Shown here piece by piece: positions 51,663 to 63,200 of a DNA stretch of 64,000 nt. A program made the position numbers and the translations under genes. This DNA is from Sugiyamaella lignohabitans (taxonomy: Eukaryota; Ascomycota; Dipodascomycetes; Dipodascales; Trichomonascaceae), in contig NC_031671.1 in NCBI RefSeq assembly GCF_001640025.1, positions 1,488,001 through 1,552,000 on the forward strand, in the 5' to 3' direction. The notes under the pieces are model-generated. The model searched no databases, was not told where the DNA came from, and was given only the letters and a program-made list of their open reading frames with translations. Positions within the stretch are counted from its first letter, which is position 1. Each line of letters starts with the position of its first letter.

Positions 51663-53465
51663 CTACGAGTTATGGGTTTTCTCGAGCCACTTGAAGTGGG
51701 CGGTGGTTTTGTTGCACATTTCGGTCATGTCGACATCCTTCCAGTCCTTGAAGTTGATGCCAAGTTTTGGCATTTCACATGCTGTCCATAACACTTCTCG
51801 CCACATATAAAACTCAATGTCTTGATAGTCAAACCATTCGGTGTTGTCCGAGGGCTTTCCGCAATATCGCACTCGTTTGTCGTCAGAAGAGAACTTTTCT
51901 TTCTCTTTGTCTGAAAATAACAGTCTGATGTTTAGTTTGAACATGTTAAAGTGCACAAAAAGAATTCGACCATGAACATCTTTTGGACTAGTCTTGAGAA
52001 CATGCTTTTTGTAGTCCTCATAAGGATCTATCTGAAGCATTCCTGCACCTTCAAAACCCTCTGGATCAAATCTTCCAGTGGGTCTTGTGTCGGTAAGGAT
52101 CTGGTAAACAGGCTCGCCCAGCGCCAGTGCTGCTGCCAAAAATGTTTCCTTATCACCTTCACCACCACTACCTTGGGTGAAAAGTTTGTAGTAGGCAGTA
52201 AAGCCATTGAGATTGTAGTAGACAGTGAGAAGAAGACTCTTATAGTGCTTGGACTTGGAGATCATCAATTGTCCGGATTCAGAACTCTTATCTGGAAGTG
52301 CATTCTTAAGATCAGCTTGAGGGATCAACTTAGGATCAGTGACCGACAAGTCACCTCGCACTCGTTCACCCAATACAATATCAGCAATATCGTAATAATG
52401 CGTCGAGGTAGTTCTGAACCAATAATCGGGCCAGACAATGTAACCTGTGCTCAAATAAGGTTCTTGCTGAAGTGATGCTTCCACATTGCGAATAGGTACA
52501 TTATCAGAATCAATGAAAATGACGTCTTCGAACGACGATGCCCAAATAGACAGAGCTTTCAATTGGTATGAATGGATATCAAACGATTTGAAAAACTCCT
52601 TGCCGTAGACATCCTCCAAGACAACACATCTTGCTCCTAGCATGGGCATAAGCTTCTCGCAGATTTCAGGTTCGTACTCTTCCTTGTCTGCTAGGAAAAC
52701 TTCTACAGGTATAACTGGTGATACACGACGCAGCATTCTTAAAGTTGTCACCATAATTGGCAAGTATTTGCCTCCAGAGGTGAACACAACACCTTGTCCT
52801 TTAAAAAGACCCTTGGGATAGTTGGATGGAAGATGTTCCACAGTGTCACGATGCGATTTGGTCAAAATGTCCTTGTCTTCTTTCGAAACCTGGAGATAGT
52901 CAGCAAGTTCTTCCTTTGTGAATACAGGTATAGTATCGGTGAACGCTTTCTTAGGAGCTTCCTTGTCATCCTTGTATTTATGAAGAGGTTCCATCTTAGG
53001 ACGGTACTTTTCAAATATGGGCAACAACGAGTGAATGTGTTCATAACGAGCCTTGTCGTCTTCAGTCGATGTCAATGGAGAAGATGCCACATTGTTATTA
53101 GCACTATCACTGCCACTGCCACTAACAGCTGTTTGAACTTGCTTAGCAGCAGATTTAGTGGTTGATTCAGCAGCAAGCTTCTCGGCAGCTAGTTTGTCGG
53201 CCGCTAACCTTTCAGCGGCCAAGTGCTCAGAATCCTTGTCAGTTGGTGGATTTTCAGTTAGCGCCTGTTCAGCAGGGATATTATGGTCCGTAATGACATT
53301 ACCACCGTCACTGGTGGGATTTTCAACAACTTGCTCTTTATTCCCCAGAGAATACGACAGCCGTAATGAGTTTGCTGTTTCTCGCCAAGGACCAACGGCC
53401 AAAAAATAAATGGCCACGAAAAAGATCGCTACGTATACAAAACGAGCTGCTTTTCTATTAAACAT
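51663..53465 (-). CDS. Golgi alpha-1,2-mannosyltransferase, GT71 (Mnn2/Mnn5-like)
   Basis: 600 aa, type II membrane topology: a short cytosolic tail, membrane anchor at about residues 10-25 (FVYVAIFFVAIYFLAVG) and an Ala/Glu/Asn-rich stem. The catalytic domain (about 215-590) has GQGVVFTSGGKYLPIMVTT, IPVEVFLADKEEYEPEIC, KALSIWASSFEDVIFIDSDN with the DxD motif, and SGQLMISK. Mnn2-type enzymes add branching mannose to the outer-chain N-glycan backbone. Distinction from Mnn1-type alpha-1,3-transferases rests on the FEDVIFIDSDN block. Confidence 0.85.
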   Translation of the reverse strand: MFNRKAARFVYVAIFFVAIYFLAVGPWRETANSLRLSYSLGNKEQVVENPTSDGGNVITDHNIPAEQALTENPPTDKDSEHLAAERLAADKLAAEKLAAESTTKSAAKQVQTAVSGSGSDSANNNVASSPLTSTEDDKARYEHIHSLLPIFEKYRPKMEPLHKYKDDKEAPKKAFTDTIPVFTKEELADYLQVSKEDKDILTKSHRDTVEHLPSNYPKGLFKGQGVVFTSGGKYLPIMVTTLRMLRRVSPVIPVEVFLADKEEYEPEICEKLMPMLGARCVVLEDVYGKEFFKSFDIHSYQLKALSIWASSFEDVIFIDSDNVPIRNVEASLQQEPYLSTGYIVWPDYWFRTTSTHYYDIADIVLGERVRGDLSVTDPKLIPQADLKNALPDKSSESGQLMISKSKHYKSLLLTVYYNLNGFTAYYKLFTQGSGGEGDKETFLAAALALGEPVYQILTDTRPTGRFDPEGFEGAGMLQIDPYEDYKKHVLKTSPKDVHGRILFVHFNMFKLNIRLLFSDKEKEKFSSDDKRVRYCGKPSDNTEWFDYQDIEFYMWREVLWTACEMPKLGINFKDWKDVDMTEMCNKTTAHFKWLEKTHNS

Positions 53466-55031
53466 TGTGACTTGTTCTTTTTAACTGGGGCGTTTCAGTC
53501 ACCAGGCCAAAATGGGTGTTCTTTGATCAAGAATGTGCTGGCTCAACAGGTATCTACTTTGTTTGATTAGTTGCTAATAGATCCCTAGTTCTAGTTTTCT
53601 TGATATTTGAGTTGTGCTCTCCGTATGCTTTGCTTTTATGATTTAAAATTTTTGTAGGTTTTCAGGTCACAGTCTGTTAAAAGCCTTGAAAAACTAAGTC
53701 TGATCTGTCTCGGACTCAAGTTGAGATGTGTTCAGATTCTTGGCAGTGAGCAAATCTGTTGAAACCAAAATTCGAGTACAAACCCTGTCAAGTCGACCAC
53801 AAATATTAAACTGAAATATCTACACAAAGACCGAAATTTGTCGACGGAATCAAACTGCTGGCCAAGTTCGTAAGTTCGTCGTGTGCATCCAACAAACGCG
53901 TTTTTGAATCAACGCTATATGTATGTACACGCAAGTTGCGACTATCAACCTGAATAATTTAAAGTGACCTCCGAATCAGACGCCGGGGATCTCGACGCCA
54001 AGCTTAACCCCTAGATCGGCAAATGACACCAAGATTTTAATGCTATTCACAGCAATAATCAACTTCTGCTTATCACTAGATACTTATACCAAACCTACCA
54101 TGCACTTGTTTTATGTGATTTCCAAGAATATTTATATTTTCGTCCGCGCTTAAGGTTTAAAGACGGTAGTAATTGATTCTCAGTCGATAGAGACTAACAC
54201 CTCTTTAATCTATTTTACCCAGCTCCCAGCAACTTGGGCATGCATCTGAATCAATATTCCCAACCCTAATCTAAATTAACCCTGTTGCAGGTATTTTTGG
54301 CGTATTGCAGATATGGTTGGCGTTATATAGCCTAATCTTCCAGATACTAGTTAATAGCTGTCAAGACAAGGCATTTAAACCATCGGCCTTATGAGCTCAT
54401 CAACGATCCGAAATGGGGTAGTTTCCTATAACTCTTGTTAGCTAAGATTACCTTATTCTTGTCATCTCCTGTAAGATGACTTACTTAGATGCATGTGCCA
54501 GAACTGGCGGTAGCGGAGTATCAATTCAGTGGTTGTCTTTAGTCTCTACTGGAATCGGAGATCAAATTGTAAGAGGGAAAGCTTTAAGGAGAAATAATTT
54601 GGGTTTTGCTCATCTCATAAGTTCATATGGATCCGCCTCAAAAAATTGCCCATCTTGAAATCAGTGCTCATTTTCCGTAATCATGAACTCTATAAGGGAT
54701 GAGCGATAAATAACTGTAACTCCATGTGTGTCTTCAGCGGCTAGAACCTGTGTCAAACCCAATGGCTCCTGTAGTCTATGCTTCTATCGTTTTGTTTACA
54801 ACGAACGGAGAATCTGGGGTAAATAAACCGGCATCGTGCGGCTGAAAATCGCGGACCCTGGGCCTATACTAGAATACATGTTGTTAAAAGGAATTTAGGT
54901 AGACTATGTATGAAGAGGAGAAGAGGACTTCGAAAAGACTGACTACTGATTTCCTCTAAAAAAACACTGGAACGCTTCTGATTTTTTTGTACTAGCAATC
55001 AATTTCTGTATCAATTAGCTACTGCTCAAGA
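53466..55031. other. 1.57-kb intergenic region
   Basis: Divergent region between the mannosyltransferase and PFS2. AT-rich, no hairpin repeat, RNA gene or credible frame. A 60-codon frame at 54476 begins with ATG but has no familiar content. Confidence 0.5.
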
Positions 55032-56435
55032 ATGGAAGAAGAATATCAGAAAAAACTGTTCACACATCGAAGGACGATCGACCATGGAAACACATTTAGT
55101 CGATGGATTATAGAAAACAAGACTGGAGTGCTGACCCCAAGTTCTTTGACAGCACGATCATCCAGAGCATATCACCATGGATTAGTGTCACGAACTAGAC
55201 CAGACGCTAGTTATATTGCCGATATTGTTCCTCCATTAGCATATAAATCTTCCTCTTCCATCACTTCTCTACCGACGAAGTTCGTTCACACTAGTATCAA
55301 CAAGATTAGGCATCCAGTATTAGTGACAGTATGGACTCCGGAAGGAAGACGTCTGCTCACAGGAAGTATGAGTGGAGAATTCACCTTGTGGAATGGTATG
55401 ACGTTTAATTTTGAGACTATCATGCAGGCACATGATAACGCTATTAGATCCATGGTATACTCTAATAATGACGAATGGTTGTTATCAGGCGATCAGGAGG
55501 GTCAAATCAAGTACTGGCAGTCCAATTTCAACAATGTTAATATCCTTAATGCACACCGAGAAGCTATTCGTGATATTGCCTTTAGTCCTAATGATTCTAA
55601 ATTTGTTACAGCCTCAGACGACGGTAGCCTGAAAATTTGGAATTTCAACGATAGTTCAAAGGAAGAGTCCACTTTGAATGGACATGGTTGGGATGTTAAA
55701 TGCTGTGATTGGCATCCTACTTTAGGACTTATTGCCAGTGGATCAAAAGACAACACTGTCAAACTATGGGACCCAAGAAATGGTGGCAAGTGTTTATCCA
55801 CTCTTCATGGCTATAAAAACACAGTTACAAAAATGAAGTTCCAAAAAACTGGTAGCACACAAATGTTGCTAGCATCTACAAGTAGAGACCATACTGGCCG
55901 AATCCTTGATTTGCGGATGATGAGAGATATGGTTGTTTTAAGAGGTCATACATCGGATGTTTCCTCTTTAGCATGGCACCCTGTGCACGCCAATCTTATC
56001 ACTACCGGTACTCATGATGGTACAATTTCGCATTATGACATAGATACACTTTTGCCCGAAAACACCACCGCCTTAGAACCTGTTCTTAAAATCCCCAATG
56101 CCCATGATTGGCCCATCTGGTCTCTCAGCTACCACCCTCTGGGCCACATTCTCTGTTCCGGTTCAAATGACAAGACTGCTCGTTTCTGGTGTCGTGCTCG
56201 GCCCAATGACGAAACTGCCTTTGATGACAGGTACTACCATGAAGAAGAGAAAATTCAGCAAGGAGGTGGTGTACTGGGCTATCAACAAAAAAATCCTTAC
56301 CAGTATCAATCACAAAGACCACAAGCTGGGCCTACCCCAGCAACCGCACCAACGGCAGCGCCACAAGTCCCTGCTGGTATTCCTGGAATTCCTGGTATAC
56401 CCGGCATTCCTGGACTGTCATCTATTTCGTCCTAG
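55032..56435 (+). CDS. PFS2: Polyadenylation factor Pfs2 (WD40, WDR33 family)
   Basis: 467 aa. The N-terminal block KLFTHRRTIDHGNTFSRWI and HTSINKIRHPVLVTVWTPEG are diagnostic of Pfs2. Seven WD repeats span about residues 90-390 (for example TGSMSGEFTLWNG, SGSKDNTVKLWDPR, SGSNDKTARFWCR). The C terminus is Pro/Ala/Gln-rich and ends in a GIPGIPGIPGIPGL repeat. It scaffolds the cleavage and polyadenylation factor in mRNA 3'-end formation. Convergent with SEY1. Confidence 0.95.
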   Translation: MEEEYQKKLFTHRRTIDHGNTFSRWIIENKTGVLTPSSLTARSSRAYHHGLVSRTRPDASYIADIVPPLAYKSSSSITSLPTKFVHTSINKIRHPVLVTVWTPEGRRLLTGSMSGEFTLWNGMTFNFETIMQAHDNAIRSMVYSNNDEWLLSGDQEGQIKYWQSNFNNVNILNAHREAIRDIAFSPNDSKFVTASDDGSLKIWNFNDSSKEESTLNGHGWDVKCCDWHPTLGLIASGSKDNTVKLWDPRNGGKCLSTLHGYKNTVTKMKFQKTGSTQMLLASTSRDHTGRILDLRMMRDMVVLRGHTSDVSSLAWHPVHANLITTGTHDGTISHYDIDTLLPENTTALEPVLKIPNAHDWPIWSLSYHPLGHILCSGSNDKTARFWCRARPNDETAFDDRYYHEEEKIQQGGGVLGYQQKNPYQYQSQRPQAGPTPATAPTAAPQVPAGIPGIPGIPGIPGLSSISS

Positions 56436-56616
56436 CTATTAATTTATTCTACTCTGTACAAGCTGTCGGCTGAGAGATCAAGGACTCATCCAGCGAGAAA
56501 AACATGGTCCAGGGCAGAGCCCTAGCCAGCTTCTCTTAGATAATACTACATTTATGACTACAGGAAATCATTTTCAACTTAGTGTGGGAAAGTGCAAAAC
56601 GTTTGTCACATAACAA

Positions 56617-59094
56617 CTACAGTTCCTCGTCCTTTTCTGTCTTTTCTGGAGTGACGGAAATACGTTCTCCAGATGAGGTCAAATCGTCCAGAGGGATTGC
56701 TGAGCCACCCGGAACAGCAGACTGGTGAGCAGGCGCTACCGGTACATCCAGAGCCTGGCGGAGCTTTTCCTTGGCAATTTCTGAAGACTTCTCAATCATA
56801 ACTGAAGTTACGGTGATGATTGGACCCCACATGTCAAGACAGTACGCAAGGTATGCACCTCCACCAGCCATCATGGCAAATAATATTAAGAATGGATTTC
56901 GCAGAACCGCCATGAATTCGTTCCAACCCAGAACCACCAGAAGTACAATGATATAAAATGGAATATGGGCTGTAGATTGTGATGTGGAACGCTTAGCATC
57001 TACATATAATGCATCAGCTTGTCGTCTAAACTTAGTCGAGATCTCTTGTAGCTTAGTGTCTCTGATCCTCAGCGAGAAATCATCAGCATCCTCATCAATA
57101 ATAACATCAGGCTCGAACTTTTCACCATCAGCAAATTGGGCAGTAGCAAAAATCGGCAATACGCTTAGTGCATGGTCACGAGCTTTAATATATGGGCCCT
57201 CAATATCATCTGTGGCCTTCCACACGACGGGAACTCCATTTTTATCGTATCTGAACGAGTTTTCGAAAATCTCTCGCAGTCTCATCACCACATTATCTTC
57301 GCGGGTGATTTCTCGCAGCTTAGAATCAAGCGAAACCCATGCTGCCTTGCGAATGTCATGTGCACCTCGCTTGTTAATATCGCTAGTAGCACCGACTTTG
57401 AAATCCTTGCCACCATCATATGGAGAGAGTACTGTACGTAAAGTTGCATTGAAAAAATCAGATACCTTACGCCAAGTATCTTCATCAGGTGTGACAAAAA
57501 ATGAGTCAATATCTTCAGCAAAAATTCTTGACACCCGCTTGCCAACTCTTGTGACAATTTTCTTGATTGCCTCTTCTTTCTTTTGGTCTTCTGCTGTCTG
57601 CAATTCAGCCGTAAATCTGTTTCGGTGCTCATCATAGTTGAACACCTCTTCATCAATAGTGGCTTCCTTAGCACCAGTTTCAAAGTGCCCTTCGGCAGCA
57701 GCACGCGCTGACAATACAGTCTGTTCAAAGCTGGAGTCTTCGGGAGCTTTGGTAATAGTACTGTGAAACAGCTCCAAACTTGCCTTGTGAAGGGCTTGCA
57801 GCTGGGCGTGATAAAGAATGGAGATCCGCGTATCAATTAATGACTGCAAGTCTTTTCGTTTGCTGAGATACACATTCTCATGATAGCGGGATGCCAATGA
57901 GTCAAACTGTCCTAATGCCTCACTACGAATAGCTTTTATCGACTCACCAAACCCTGGAACCACCTGAGTACCCCCGAGAATTCCACCTTTGGATTGATTC
58001 AGCTTAGCCAATTCTTCATCAAAATATTTGAATGATTGTCCTGAGATTTCTTCACATCTAAATCTAGCCAAAAGCATTTGCTGAGTGGGCAAATCGAGGT
58101 CTTTATTCAATTCAATCTGCTCCCAGATCTGATTGGCATACATCGCCCAACCATCAATCGGCACTTTACGATGATATTCTGGCTTGAACACATAAGCGGA
58201 CGAGTGTGCATTTGTGAACCTTCTAGCCAGAACATTTACTTGCTCAGAGAACTTTTCTGGCAAGAAAACCTTGTGAGGAAGAGCAAAAAATTGAATATCA
58301 AAGAAATCGCTAATCTTAGAACTCTTAAGCTCCTCAGTAGGTTTGGCAATCGACTCCCAATGTTTGTCCAGATCCTCGATTACGGTAGAAGCTAAACTGT
58401 CCAACGAAGCAGAACCTCTGTGATCTCTAATCACAAACAAAATTAACGATCTAGAAGCTTGTCCAGAGGTTTGAAACAAGGACAAATTGACCTCAAAAAC
58501 AGTTTTTAGTAGGCCCATATTTGCACCTTGATATAATCCGACCTGACTTTCCCACATGTTGACTATTAGGACTTCTGAGGTAGCAAGTGCGAACAAAGCA
58601 GATCTTCTTTCAAAATCTTGATCTTCACCTCTTTCTCGACCATCTGTACCTTCTACATCTAAAACCAAGATATGTGATGAAGAAGGGACCACATTGAGGT
58701 AATCATCACCACTCTTCTTCTTCGATGGTGAGACAGACACCGACACAGCAGCATCCTCATCAGACGATTTTGTACTGATACTACTTCCATTATCATAATC
58801 ATCGCTATCAGAAATAGCTTCTGCTTCACCGCTCATAATAGCCTTGCCCATCCAGATACCCTTAGTAGTCTGACTACGTTGGGCTTCATTCATAACCTGG
58901 AACTTAGTACCAAACAACGCATTGAGAAGGGTCGATTTACCAGTAGATTGACTTCCAAAAACTGATACAATATGATAATCCAATCCACTATTCAAAGTGT
59001 TTGTAACGTCCAAGTAATCAGATAGCTTTTGATTGAACTCCTTCCGTTCATTGATGACCTGGACAGAATCCGGGGTTGACGTTGATGATGACAT
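56617..59094 (-). CDS. SEY1: ER-fusion GTPase Sey1 (atlastin-like)
   Basis: The frame opens at TTG 59109; the ATG at 59094 gives 825 aa. The P-loop is VFGSQSTGKSTLLNALFG, switch residues are in AQRSQTTKGIWMG, the G3 motif is DVEGTDGRERGEDQDFERR, and G4 is FVIRDHRG. A long helical region follows. Two close hydrophobic segments (about residues 680-730, IPFYIIVLLVVLGWNEF and FLILFAMMAGGGAYLAY) form the membrane hairpin. The family mediates homotypic ER tubule fusion. An acidic Asp/Ser insert near residue 95-125 in the GTPase domain is longer than usual. Confidence 0.95.
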   Translation of the reverse strand: MSSSTSTPDSVQVINERKEFNQKLSDYLDVTNTLNSGLDYHIVSVFGSQSTGKSTLLNALFGTKFQVMNEAQRSQTTKGIWMGKAIMSGEAEAISDSDDYDNGSSISTKSSDEDAAVSVSVSPSKKKSGDDYLNVVPSSSHILVLDVEGTDGRERGEDQDFERRSALFALATSEVLIVNMWESQVGLYQGANMGLLKTVFEVNLSLFQTSGQASRSLILFVIRDHRGSASLDSLASTVIEDLDKHWESIAKPTEELKSSKISDFFDIQFFALPHKVFLPEKFSEQVNVLARRFTNAHSSAYVFKPEYHRKVPIDGWAMYANQIWEQIELNKDLDLPTQQMLLARFRCEEISGQSFKYFDEELAKLNQSKGGILGGTQVVPGFGESIKAIRSEALGQFDSLASRYHENVYLSKRKDLQSLIDTRISILYHAQLQALHKASLELFHSTITKAPEDSSFEQTVLSARAAAEGHFETGAKEATIDEEVFNYDEHRNRFTAELQTAEDQKKEEAIKKIVTRVGKRVSRIFAEDIDSFFVTPDEDTWRKVSDFFNATLRTVLSPYDGGKDFKVGATSDINKRGAHDIRKAAWVSLDSKLREITREDNVVMRLREIFENSFRYDKNGVPVVWKATDDIEGPYIKARDHALSVLPIFATAQFADGEKFEPDVIIDEDADDFSLRIRDTKLQEISTKFRRQADALYVDAKRSTSQSTAHIPFYIIVLLVVLGWNEFMAVLRNPFLILFAMMAGGGAYLAYCLDMWGPIITVTSVMIEKSSEIAKEKLRQALDVPVAPAHQSAVPGGSAIPLDDLTSSGERISVTPEKTEKDEEL

Positions 59095-60262
59095 GTTTTC
59101 TCCAGCCAAATATCAAGCACTTGTTAGATATATTTCAGATAATTACTTCCTAGCTCTTTCAGTGGCTGTCACTGCTAGTATTGTTCGTAAAATCTCAACA
59201 CAGTCCGAACAGAGAAGAACAGATCTGGTCTTGTGATCGAGACGGATGATGTGTATCAGTTTGTTTTGACCACCCACTGTTACAGGAGTATACACCAACC
59301 CGTAACCGCGCGCATCACGAGCTATACTTCATGTGCATTTTGGACGTCATCACATCGCTGTACCGAGAGTTCTGCCGAGGCCTTGCAATTATATCAACAA
59401 TTGGTATCATTTCGTCAGCTAGTCTTTTTACTTTATTCTACTGAAGATTTCTTGTGTTTCCAGTTGCCATACATGTCGTTGGGATATGATATAGGTTATC
59501 ATACCGGTCATAGACTGTTGGTTGTATCAACAAGAGAGCGTAACCTCACCAGTTAGTTCAGTTACAGTTTATTAAGCTCTTGACAAGTGAGTGTAAGATA
59601 ATGATAATGATAATTTTGACATGTCCTTTGTAAGATTGATATTCGAAAAAAACGTTCTCTATTTGATATTGACATGTGAGCCCTGCATCCTTACTTTGCA
59701 TATACGCACATAAACATGATAAGGGCAGGGGTAAACATCCTTATTCTGTTATCTCATAAAGTATACGCAACAGATAATACCCCTATTCCTCATTATCAGC
59801 CTATATTCTTAGTAAAAATCGACCGTACAAACAGATTAATTACATCTAAAGCTTGTGTTAAAATATATACTCGCAGCGAAAAACTTTTGAACTCTAAATA
59901 CTGCTTGAGAACTATGCAAATTCTATCAACATCAGGCGATACCGAGTTAATTGGACTCAAAAGAGCTGAAATCCACTGGCGGCCTTAAAACTTCCGCTAC
60001 TGAGAAAAGCCATGAAACCCATCTTTCTCAACTTTCTTGAAGCTTCGAAGTACCACTTTCCCGGAATCTCGCCCCATGTTGCTAGGAAACCTACTCTGTA
60101 CTAGTCGGAGCAAGATAAGAGTTACCCCTGCCCTGATGCTGAATTATTATATCCGTATAGACGCAACTCGAAACGTGCTCGAAAACTACGAATAGAGTTG
60201 GTGATACATTTCAGGACAAATCAGAAATATCCATCTGTGGTGTTCTGTTCTGGTCAGGCAGT
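59095..60262. other. Divergent intergenic region, SEY1 to SYG1
   Basis: 1.17 kb. It contains an ATG frame of 90 codons (59716-59988, plus) with no family match. A 13-bp inverted repeat AGGGCAGGGGTAA / TTACCCCTGCCCT brackets most of that frame (about 59723 and 60121). Confidence 0.5.
59716..59988 (+). CDS. Unrecognised 90-aa open reading frame
   Basis: Starts MIRAGVNILILLSHKVYAT and contains LVKIDRTNRLITSKACVKIY. The N terminus is hydrophobic enough to resemble a signal or anchor segment. No family known to me; it may be a chance frame or the remnant of an element, given the inverted repeat around it. Confidence 0.2.
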   Translation: MIRAGVNILILLSHKVYATDNTPIPHYQPIFLVKIDRTNRLITSKACVKIYTRSEKLLNSKYCLRTMQILSTSGDTELIGLKRAEIHWRP

Positions 60263-63200
60263 ATGAAGTTTGCTGCGTAAGTATTTTATTTTCATCTTTT
60301 AGAAATTGTTTAATAAGTTGCTAACTGAATTTTAGTCATTTGAGCGAGGCTCTGGTAAGTTTGGCAGGGACCCCTATGTAGATCTGGTGATTGGTGCTGA
60401 TGAGTTTTATCAACTAAAATGAAGTCCTAAGCAATTTATATGACTATTGAGAATTCTGGGTTGTAAGCTCTTTAGTACCTTGTTGCTGATCTATCCACTA
60501 ATTTTTTCGGCATGATTATGTCAGGCTAACAGAGCTCAAGGTTCCAGAGTGGAGAGACCAATACTTCGACTACAAAACTGGTAAAAAACGGCTTAAGAAA
60601 TTCGACAAAAAGAATGAAGACAAGGTACAAGATTCGCCGCACACGAGGAATTTTCAAACGTTGTTTTCTGGCGACAGTGAACATGATGATACCCCTGATC
60701 TATCGTCATCACCCCATCCTTTGACAGTAAGCCAATTACTCCGCAAAGGTACAAACGGAAAACTACCCTTGATTGGAAAATCTCCAAACTTGTTAAGATC
60801 GTATGATATCAGTCCATCAGTAGTATCGACATCATCTCCACGGCTCAAAAAGCCCAAAGAGACGAAGATCCTCCCGGGTGCCGATGTTGCAAGATTCAGT
60901 AGTGTATTACCATATCAATCTCATTCAGGACACCAAGTACGAATTGCGGATAACAGCTTTAGTCCAGCATATAGTGGACTGGAATTACCACCTCCAGCAA
61001 TAAAAGATGCATCCAATCCTACCAAGGTTGACAGCATTTCCAAAATAGGCGGTAGCGGGAGAGATGAAGGTTCCAGCAAAGACGAGAACAGGCCTGATTT
61101 GCAAGGAGATGGACCAGCCCGTAGGAAGGTGGGTTTCTCTGAATCAGATGTTACTCCAAGTCAACGGGACACTGGTGCTGATGAAAATCTTGATACAATC
61201 GACTCCGATCCTGATCATTTTGATGCTCCTCCTGTAAATGATCGATCACCGCTATTAGAAAATCCTTTTGGTCCCGAGCCAATGGCTATTTCAAAGAGTA
61301 ATAAATCGAGACAGGGCACTCAATACAATACCAACGAAGTAGTCGGAAACTCCACATCGTCAAGTAATAGTGCCAGCATGGAAGCTAGTACTCTTAGAAA
61401 TAGATTCACATCAGAGAACAATCAAGGTGCTGAAGCAGTCTCATCAAATGAGGCTGCCATACAAGAGCTTCTTGCATGGGTGGATTCTGAAGTCGAGAAG
61501 ATTGAGAAATTCTATAGTTTGAAGGAGGCAGAGGCAGTGGAAAAATATTTGATTCTCCAGGATCAATTAATTCAGTTCAATCAGCACAGATCAGACATTA
61601 AGCAGGCCCTGGCAAATGGAGAAATAATAAACAGAGCAGCATTGACGACTAAGGAAGCATTATTTAGAGAGTTTGATATGCCCAGCTTGCCAGAAATGTT
61701 GAAGAAAAGGAAAAAGAAGTCAATGTCAGAAAATGAAATTGGCGGCTCCGGATCGGACTTTTCGAGAAAACCTGATCGTGGGGTTACATTCTCCGTAGCA
61801 CGGGCTCAATTGAAGATAGCACTGAAAGAATACTATCACTCGTTGGAATTGCTGAAAGATTATAAATCGCTCAATGCTACGGCAGTACGAAAAATGGTGA
61901 AAAAGTTTGACAAAGCTGCTAAGAGTAACAAGCTGCCAGGGTACTTGGAAAAGATTAAGAACTGTAAATTTGTGTCTTCAGATGTACTTGACACTCTTAT
62001 CCCTCGAACCGAAGATTTATATGCATTTTACTTCGAGTCAAGTAATCACAAGCGAGCAGTTGAAAAACTTCGAGCGACTGATTTCCCTAACCTTCACTAT
62101 TCTGCCATGTTCACCACGGGACTATTTCTAGGATTATCTGTTCCATTATTTATTGATGGTATTGTTGCTGGAATTCGCCACAGCAGTAAAAACCCTGACA
62201 TTGCTTACTTATTTCAAATCTGGGGTGGCTTTTTCTTGGCTAATCTATTTGTGTGTTTGTTTATGCTCAATTTGTATACCTGGACCACGTACAAAATTAA
62301 CTATCCATTTATCTTTGAATTTGATCAGCACAATTACTTGGATTATCGACAATATGGCGAGCTTCCGTCAATGATGCTATTCTTATTATCGTTATTCGGA
62401 TGGTTTACATTTCGTGATTTCTGGCCCGAACAGTTCCCCGGAAAGTATTTCCCGCCTATTTATCTTGGTATTGCTTTGTTCACAATTCTATGTCCACTGC
62501 CAATACTCCATTGGAAGGCTCGAAAATGGCTCGTCGTTGCAGTATGGCGACTGCTACTTTCTGGTGCATATCCTGTCGAGTTTCGAGACTTTTTTCTTGG
62601 TGATATCTTTTGCAGTTTGAATTACACCATCTCAAACGCGTCCATGTTTTTCTGTCTCTATGGCACTCATTGGGATCTTCTTGGGTCTTCTAAGTATTGT
62701 ACGTCTTCCCATTCAAGATTACTAGGTTTCTTGAATAGTTTGCCAGGTATATGGCGTCTCCTGCAATGTCTTCGACGTTATGGAGATACCGGTGATTGGT
62801 TCCCACATCTTGCCAACGGACTAAAATATTCTTGTCTAGTTCTATACTATATGTTTTTGAGTTTGGCACGTATTAATCGGTCATCGAAGGTATACCATAG
62901 TTGTTTCATCCTTTTTGCATGCCTGAATGCTATTTACAGTACAATCTGGGATCTGTTTATGGATTTCTCACTTCTTCAACCGAACTCAAGACACTTCCTT
63001 CTACGTAATGAGCTGGGATTTGGCTCTAAGTGGCCGTACTACGCGATTATGATAGTGGATCCAATATTAAGATTCAGTTGGATTTTATACGCTGTGTTTT
63101 GGGATCAGATCGAACAATCGGCAAAAATCAGTTTTTTTGTTTCGTTGATTGAAATTGTTCGGAGATTTTTATGGGCTTTCTTCAGAGTTGAAAACGAGCA

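Noticed and set aside
54476..54658. 60-codon plus-strand frame in the MNN2-PFS2 gap
   Set aside because: ATG start but no conserved motif, and it sits in AT-rich promoter-like DNA.
59233..59556. 107-codon frame upstream of SYG1
   Set aside because: Begins at GTG, no motif, and lies in the SEY1 promoter region.
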